From NCBI GenBank assembly GCA_963210315.1, contig OY723293.1, forward strand, positions 1,178,001-1,242,000: a DNA stretch of 64,000 nt, read 5' to 3'. The translations under genes and the position numbers were made by a program. The notes under the pieces are model-generated. The model was given only the letters and a program-made list of their open reading frames with translations. It did no database searches and was not told where the DNA came from. Origin of the DNA: Rhynchopus euleeides. Its lineage: Eukaryota > Euglenozoa > Diplonemea > Diplonemida > Diplonemidae. Position 1 is the first letter of the stretch, and each line of letters starts with the position of its first letter. Shown here piece by piece: positions 59,230 through 64,000 of this stretch.

Positions 59230-59438
59230 CACGGTGGACTCCCACACGTCAGGGGTGCACCTTTTTGGGAGATCGGAATATCGGGGGTCCAGACCCCCGC
59301 TCGCGGGGGTCGGGACCCCCGCGAGTGGGTGTCTGGACCCCGCTCGCGGGGGTCGTCTGGGCACCAAAAATAGCAGGGCAGACTCCCGCTAGCGGGGGTC
59401 GCCCAGACCCCCGCTCCAGGGGGTGGGAGTCCACCGTG
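59230..59438. mobile_element. Foldback element with CACGGTGG ends
   Basis: A 209-bp element with perfect 16-bp inverted ends CACGGTGGACTCCCAC (59,230-59,245 and 59,423-59,438). It is flanked by TG on both sides, compatible with a 2-bp target duplication. The interior is built of GACCCCCGC / GCGGGGGTC blocks in both orientations, so it can form several competing hairpins. It shares its terminal octamer with the element at 45,943. It encodes no protein. Confidence 0.78.
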
Positions 59439-59583
59439 TGCACATACTTCACCCCTCCCCACCCCCCCCCCCCTAGGGCAGTGAAGGCAAAATACGCGTA
59501 TTTTTCAGAATCCCGATTTTAAAAATACGTTGAACGTTCAAATACGTTGAACGTTCAGCGTATTTGAACGTTTCTCACATTGC

Positions 59584-59889
59584 CTACCGTCTGCAGGGGC
59601 CACCAGTCACAAACCCGCCTTCCCTCAAGCAGAGCAAGGGCGAGTTGGTGGCACCAACGACAACCGTGCGGAAGACGTCCTTGGAGCACGATTTTACAGC
59701 GACTTGCTTCGCGATGCAGTCGACAACATATCCCTTGTCCTTTGCTCCATGAAGCGGGCTGGTGCAGTTGAGGTGAACCCCTGCCGGTGGGATATGCCAT
59801 CCGGTTCTCCCATGCGGGATATCCCATACGTCCTGTACCCGTAGCTCAGGTTCGGCCAGCTCACGTTCGGCCATCCACTTCCTCGACAC
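59584..59889 (-). CDS. Possible protein fragment inside the TA-flanked element
   Basis: The open frame reads in one piece for about 100 residues and stays open further upstream, to about 59,945. It has a balanced composition (for example RKWMAERELAEPELRVQDVW) unlike the low-complexity shadow frames nearby. It has no clear ATG start near the beginning and no family I recognise. It may be a remnant of a transposon protein or a captured host exon. Confidence 0.25.
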   Translation of the reverse strand: MSRKWMAERELAEPELRVQDVWDIPHGRTGWHIPPAGVHLNCTSPLHGAKDKGYVVDCIAKQVAVKSCSKDVFRTVVVGATNSPLLCLREGGFVTGGPCRR

Positions 59890-59941
59890 GACGGACTCCA
59901 GCCGGTCGAGTGGGGTAAAACTGGGAGATAGGTCGAGAGGG

Positions 59942-59995
59942 GGTTGGTACCCCCGCTTTTCCGGAGTTCACCCTTGAAAAGAGGGGGTACCAACC
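59942..59995. repeat. Hairpin with 19-20 bp stem
   Basis: GGTTGGTACCCCC...TTTTC pairs with GAAAA...GGGGGTACCAACC with one mismatch, around a short loop. It lies in the middle of the 793-bp element. The function is unknown. Confidence 0.8.
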
Positions 59996-60270
59996 ACCCC
60001 TTTCCGGGTCCCGCCCCTTCTGGGACTACAGAACCCCTCTTTCACCGACTTTTCGCCACGCGTGACACTCTCCATCCCACCGGTGTCCCCTTTAGTGTGT
60101 GCAGGGGGCCCACCCCCTACTGCTAGGGGGGATTTCATGTGGAGAGTGCACCCAGTGGGTGAAAACGCTCAAAAGCCAAAAAAACGTTCAACTTCGACGC
60201 ATTTTTTTAAAAATACGTTGAACGTTCAAATACGTTGAGCGTTTTTTACGTATTTTCTATCACTGCCCTA

Positions 60271-61800
60271 GGGGGGGTCATAAGCCCCCCTAAAAACGTA
60301 CGAAAACCAAAATTTTCAACATACCATCAGAACCGCCCTAATACCTGATCTGACCCGAAAATCCGACCCATACCCCCCCGGAAACTGTCTGGGGCCCACT
60401 TGTGACACCTGATACGCACTTTTGTGATGATTTTTTGGGGTCCTAAAAAATGTACCTCAGTTTCGTACCTTGCCTTTGTACCTGAACCACTCCCGACCGC
60501 ATTATTTCGTTCTTTGCCTTTTCTGCGGTGGTTCTGGCTCAGGTGGCACGCATGTTGCCTTCCCCAGTGCCTCGGCAAGGTCTTTCTTGACCTGATTAGT
60601 GGGAATGTTGTGTTGTTGCGTCAGCAGAATGAGTTCAGCCACCTTCTGGGTGTAGTACTTCGATCGCATATGGGTCATTGTGAGTACTTCGTACGCCTGG
60701 GAGGCTGCATCGGCATTAGTAGGCAGCGTTGTAGATGCTTTTGCTTCGTCGATCTTAGCCTGTGAAGGCACGATTGGGATATTGTACGCCCTGAGAGCCG
60801 AAGTGGTTATGATTGTGCTGTGTAATTTGCGCCCCGCAGGATATGCACACCACGCAGTCTCGACAACACGTATGAGAGTGTACCATGTGGGAACTCAACA
60901 AGGTCATTGGATCGGCATCTGCCTGCCGACTCAGCCCCCACACAGTGCGACCGCAAGGTCGCCAGGGATGTCTCAACGCCAGGGGAATACCCTCCCCTGG
61001 CGTTGTACAACCCTACTCTCAACCCTCGGGTCCTCTCCTGGAGGCGGTGGTGGCGGGCCCGCAACGCTTCGTACTTCCGGTACAGACTGAGGTAGTCTGC
61101 CCGGCTGACCCGCTCATTGCTTCCTAGATCATCTGCTGCTCTGGAGCTGCCATCACTCTCACTGCCCACATCAGTTGGTGTGGGGGTAGGAGCAGGAGGA
61201 GTGGGAGGAGTAGGAGTGCAGGTGACATCTTTCTTGGCTAGCAAGGAACGCCGCTTTTCCCGCACGTGCGTGCAGTTGATGCACCACTGCATATATCTGT
61301 CGTCACCACGTCCCACTCGCTCTCCTATGTACCCAGCCCGACGGAGCGCCCGAAATAATGTCGCCTCACCGATGTCGTGTGCCGTTTTCTTTTTACGCAG
61401 GTCTGCCACAACGCTCTCTGCCGAGACCCCGCACATCTCCCGTTTGGCGAGCGTCTTTCGAGCAAGGTACTCCTCTGCAGCAGCATCTGACACCTCTGCG
61501 AGGCCCTGGGCACGCGGCATGTGTTGCTCGGCGTGCTGAGTGAGCGTAGTGACACCCTTCCCTTGCAAAGAACGAAATAATGCGGTCGGGAGTGGTTCAG
61601 GTACAAAGGCAAGGTACGAAACTGAGGTACATTTTTTAGGACCCCAAAAAATCATCACAAAAGTGCGTATCAGGTGTCACAAGTGGGCCCCAGACAGTTT
61701 CCGGGGGGGTATGGGTCGGATTTTCGGGTCAGATCAGGTATTAGGGCGGCTCTGATGGTATGTCGAAAATTTTGGTTTTGTACGGGCTTATGACCCCCCC
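60271..61800 (-). mobile_element. TA-flanked transposon with ~240-bp inverted repeats
   Basis: The arms 60,271-60,517 and 61,565-61,800 are near-identical reverse complements. The outermost bases are GGGGGGGTCATAAGCCC and the complement, bounded by TA at 60,269-60,270 and 61,801-61,802. The 1,530-bp element carries one small gene on the minus strand and no recognisable DDE transposase. It directly abuts the preceding 793-bp element, sharing the TA between them. I infer a Tc1/mariner-like or similar TA-targeting element, non-autonomous or of an unknown type. Confidence 0.88.
60502..61658 (-). CDS. Transposon-borne protein, predicted two exons
   Basis: I propose exon 1 at 61,658-60,849 and exon 2 at 60,759-60,502, with an 89-bp intron (donor GTGCAT, acceptor TTCACAG) that keeps the frame, giving about 355 residues. 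The start ATG and the first ~30 residues lie inside the right terminal inverted repeat; the start could instead be internal. Residues about 50-140 are charged and helical, with a helix-turn-helix-like stretch around ATLFRALRRAGY and a Cys pair in CINCTH. A Pro/Thr-rich linker follows, then a helical C-terminus ending in the nuclear-signal-like PPQKRQR. I recognise no transposase motif and cannot name a family. A DNA-binding role is inference from composition only. Without splicing, exon 1 ends at a stop at 60,807. Confidence 0.55.
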
Positions 61801-61802
61801 TA

Positions 61803-62218
61803 CCCCCCCCCCCCCCTGGCAGTTTTGAGTGTGCAGAAAGCGCTGCTACCCTGCCGTACTTTTTTTTAAAACAACCACCTCGTGCCCCCCTCCCCTTACC
61901 CACACACATTGCAGATTGTGTCGTGTCACACTACTTCATTCCTCCCCCACCCCACCCCCGTCGTGTCATATATACGTGATGTATACAGGTTCCCTCTCAT
62001 GTATTTGGGTACAGGGGAGGGGGGGGGGTAGGTAGCAGGTTTGCCGGTTCGAGCCGTTCGTTTGATACGTTTTCCGCTGTCTTTTTAGCGATCTTCGTCT
62101 GTCCCCAAAAAAAAATGCAAGCCAGACAAAAAATTGCATTTGGAAGGAAAAAACAATATGAAGGACCGAATTTCTCTCAATTGATACAACCTCACGGCAC
62201 GGTATCGTTTTTTTTTGT
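61803..62218. other. Gene-free spacer between transposons
   Basis: Begins with a poly-C run. The rest is pyrimidine-rich and contains a G-rich run near 62,020. No gene is seen. Confidence 0.5.
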
Positions 62219-62551
62219 TACCGTATACGTAAATATTTTGGAACGTAAATATTATGGAACGTAAATATTTTGGAACGCTGGTGGGTTGGCGTTCCAGATT
62301 TTTTTCGTTCCATAATATTTACAGGGCTTTCTGCGACTCGGGGACTTGGACCAGGTGATCGGACGGCATGCAGAGTCCCTGACGGGACCTACTCGTGCAC
62401 TTTTCGCGCGATTCCTGACGCAAGCCGTCCTCACCACCGAGTCCCCAACTGGCCCTGTAAATATTTTGGAACGTAAATATTATGGAACGGACCGGCCAAA
62501 AATGGGCCCGTTCCATAATATTTACGTTCCATAATATTTACGTATACGGTA
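62219..62551. mobile_element. Inverted-repeat element with 16-bp iterated ends
   Basis: The 43-bp ends (62,219-62,261 and 62,509-62,551) are reverse complements with one mismatch. They are built from a 16-bp word AACGTAAATATT-TGG repeated two to three times and terminate in TACCGTATACG. The flanks read TTTTGT on both sides (62,213-62,218 and 62,552-62,557). Alternatively the terminal TA itself is the duplication. Further nested pairs (TTTACAGGG / CCCTGTAAA, GGGGACT / AGTCCCC) lie inside. No protein is encoded with any confidence. Confidence 0.8.
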
Positions 62552-63221
62552 TTTTGTTTGCTGCGAGCTTACGCGCGTCCTGCCGTGGGTATTCCAAAAG
62601 TGACAGAGAAAAACCTCCACAACCAGCGCGCGACGTGGGAGGGGAGGAGAGGAGGCGGCGGTTTCACCCCCTCCCCCCCCCCCCCGCCACATTCTCGGTT
62701 CCCTGTGCGGAGGGTGGGGAGGGTCAGCAGGCCTTCCCAATCACCTCTCCAAACCCAGTGCGTTGTGCGTTGCGCGCAGTATGTCTACAAGCCACTGTCC
62801 TGCTGTCGTGTCGGGCGACGAGATTTCCAGCCATTCCTCGGGGAGACACAAACAGAGCCCAGAGTCTCGCAACCATCTGCGCATGGTGCTGTATAAATGC
62901 AGACGCATGTCGGCGTTTATATGGTGCCAACCGGCAGTGTGTGTGTGTAAGTGGACTTACAGTCCACTGGGGTGATCGCCCTTTGTAAGTCAAAAGGATG
63001 AGCTACATCAACACTGTGCTGTTTCGGTTATGCCGTGACAAGGCTTGATTTCGGCGAGTGTGGGTGTGACGATGTGTCAGGCCAGCGCCAAATGGGGGGG
63101 GGGGGGGTGGGTGGGTGGGGCCGAAGGGGTGTGTGGCGTTAGCGTTGAGTGGGTGTGAAACTGTAATTTTTGGCCCCCCCCCCCCCCCCCCCCACCCTTC
63201 CCCCCCCCAGGCATGTCGCTA
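62552..63221. other. Gene-free stretch
   Basis: No gene is supported. At about 62,953-62,972 a short perfect inverted pair AGTGGACT / AGTCCACT encloses TAC. Poly-G and poly-C runs lie near 63,095 and 63,175. Confidence 0.45.
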
Positions 63222-63491
63222 AGCGTCGACCGTCGACCCAGTGATTTTGGGTTTCCCCCCCATAAAAAAGCGTCGACCCAGCGTCGACCCAGTGGACTGG
63301 GTTGACGCTTGGTCGAGGCTTGGAGCGTCGACCTAGTGGAACTGGGTTGCCATTCAAGCCTGGACCAAGCGTCAACCCATTTATTACACTGGGTCGACGC
63401 TAACCTAGCGTTGGCCCGGTTACACTGGGTCGACGCTCACCAAGCGTCGACCAAGCGTCAACCCACTTTCACTGGGTCGACGTCGAAGAGA
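63222..63491. repeat. Cluster of direct and inverted GCGTCGACCCAGTG words
   Basis: Over 270 bp the word GCGTCGACCCAGTG and its complement CACTGGGTCGACGC, plus GTCAAC variants, occur many times in both orientations with short, irregular spacers. The cluster can fold in many ways and is rich in the palindrome GTCGAC. It may be a nested foldback insert or a short array of protein-binding sites. No gene overlaps it. Confidence 0.8.
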
Positions 63492-63506
63492 GTATGGTTT
63501 TGCAGG

Positions 63507-63578
63507 AACAGATGCTCACTACCGTGGCCTCCGGCGGCTGGGGGGCTCCGCCCCCCAGACCCCCCTGTGGCGTATGTC
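63507..63578 (+). repeat. Dispersed GC hairpin repeat, copy 4
   Basis: Perfect 9-bp stem with TCC loop at 63,538-63,558. It begins AACAGATGCTCAC directly after the GTCGAC cluster. Confidence 0.88.
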
Positions 63579-63681
63579 TCGTACTCAAGTCATTCGATTC
63601 CCACCGGGTCAGGGAATCCACCCACTCCAGTAGCCTCAGGAGGACGCAGCCAACTCACACAGAATCTGTACGCCCACAATG

Positions 63682-63745
63682 AACAGATGCTCACTACCGT
63701 GACCTCCGGCGGCTGGGGGGCCCTGCCCCCCAGACCCCCCATCTC
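63682..63745 (+). repeat. Dispersed GC hairpin repeat, copy 5
   Basis: The stem is conserved at 9 bp, but the loop is CCT instead of TCC and the upstream word is TGACCTCC instead of TGGCCTCC. The tail differs (CATCTCGCG). It lies about 175 bp after copy 4 in the same orientation, a spacing close to that of copies 1 and 2 (about 160 bp). Confidence 0.85.
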
Positions 63746-64000
63746 GCGTGCCCGTCTAGTAACCAAGTCCTTGCGCTTTGACGGCCGTGACATATCAGGG
63801 GGCAGCGTCGAAATCATGGTCCCGAAAGCCATTTTTTGGTTTCCTCCGGCACCCGACGGCGCGAGCGGGAGAGGAACCACGGAAGGAACCCAGCGCCTCA
63901 CACCGTGCCCACCTAGTGGTCCACCGATGGGAAAATTTGGCAACAACACGAGCGCGCGCGAAGCGCGCGCGAGAAAAATTGACCCCTAGTGTTTTCCCCC
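63746..64000. other. Right edge, no gene seen
   Basis: No coding region is supported. A GCGCGCG run with the self-complementary word GCGCGCGAAGCGCGCGC lies near 63,952-63,970. Confidence 0.45.

Larger units (their letters stand above)
59476..60268. mobile_element. TA-flanked inverted-repeat transposon, 793 bp
   Basis: The ends are GGGCAGTGA and its complement CACTGCCC, bounded by TA at 59,474-59,475 and 60,269-60,270. The inverted similarity continues into AAAATACG and then into clusters of GAACGTTC and AATACGTTGA words at both ends (59,520-59,570 and 60,180-60,250). A TA duplication with such ends fits a Tc1/mariner-like non-autonomous element, as inference. A minus-strand open frame and a 20-bp-stem hairpin lie inside. 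Confidence 0.75.

Noticed and set aside
58083..59245. Minus-strand frames of 211 and 178 residues
   Set aside because: No domain or family signature. One overlaps a dispersed-repeat fragment and the other a foldback element.
62030..62075. tRNA gene suggested by GGTTCGAGCC
   Set aside because: No cloverleaf can be drawn around the B-box-like word.

Overview
This is eukaryotic nuclear DNA, probably from a GC-rich unicellular eukaryote. The evidence is a complete phosphoinositide-specific phospholipase C (EF-hands, X, Y and C2 domains), intron-like sequences with GT/AG borders, many short inverted-repeat transposons, long poly-C/poly-G tracts and very low gene density. I cannot fix the lineage. 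An alveolate such as a chromerid is possible, but only as a low-confidence guess. I see no rRNA gene, tRNA gene, CRISPR array or prokaryotic operon.

Layout. 1-5.28 kb: gene-poor flank with two copies of a dispersed GC hairpin repeat, one MITE, a putative protein-coding exon (2.54-3.2 kb), degenerate dispersed repeats and a small foldback element. 5.28-42.52 kb: 37 kb of minisatellite in two related, directly abutting arrays. Array A (5,278-6,663) has 36 units, 27 of 41 bp and 9 of 31 bp. Array B (6,670-42,523) starts with two 31-bp units and continues as 873 units of 41 bp with a net length error of one base. Array B also carries higher-order repeats with periods of 164, 656, 1,025, 2,542 and 9,430 bp. 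42.5-53.4 kb: gene-free DNA with MITEs, foldback elements, long inverted repeats and old dispersed repeats, many related to sequence on the far side of the array. 53.83-57.41 kb: the phospholipase C gene, the only gene I am confident of. 57.4-64 kb: a cluster of inverted-repeat transposons, including two end-to-end elements flanked by TA (59,476-60,268 and 60,271-61,800). The second encodes a small two-exon protein whose N-terminus lies inside the terminal repeat. The window ends with a GTCGAC-rich inverted-motif cluster and two more GC hairpin repeats.

Main points of interest. First, the minisatellite appears to have a 31+10 bp construction, linked variant types and nested higher-order amplification. 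Second, a ~100-112 bp MITE family has three copies here, each with its own 3-bp target duplication. Third, several other foldback families have recognisable ends. Fourth, the phospholipase C keeps the catalytic residues at the animal delta-type spacing, but its C2 terminus looks interrupted by an intron-like sequence that does not restore the frame.
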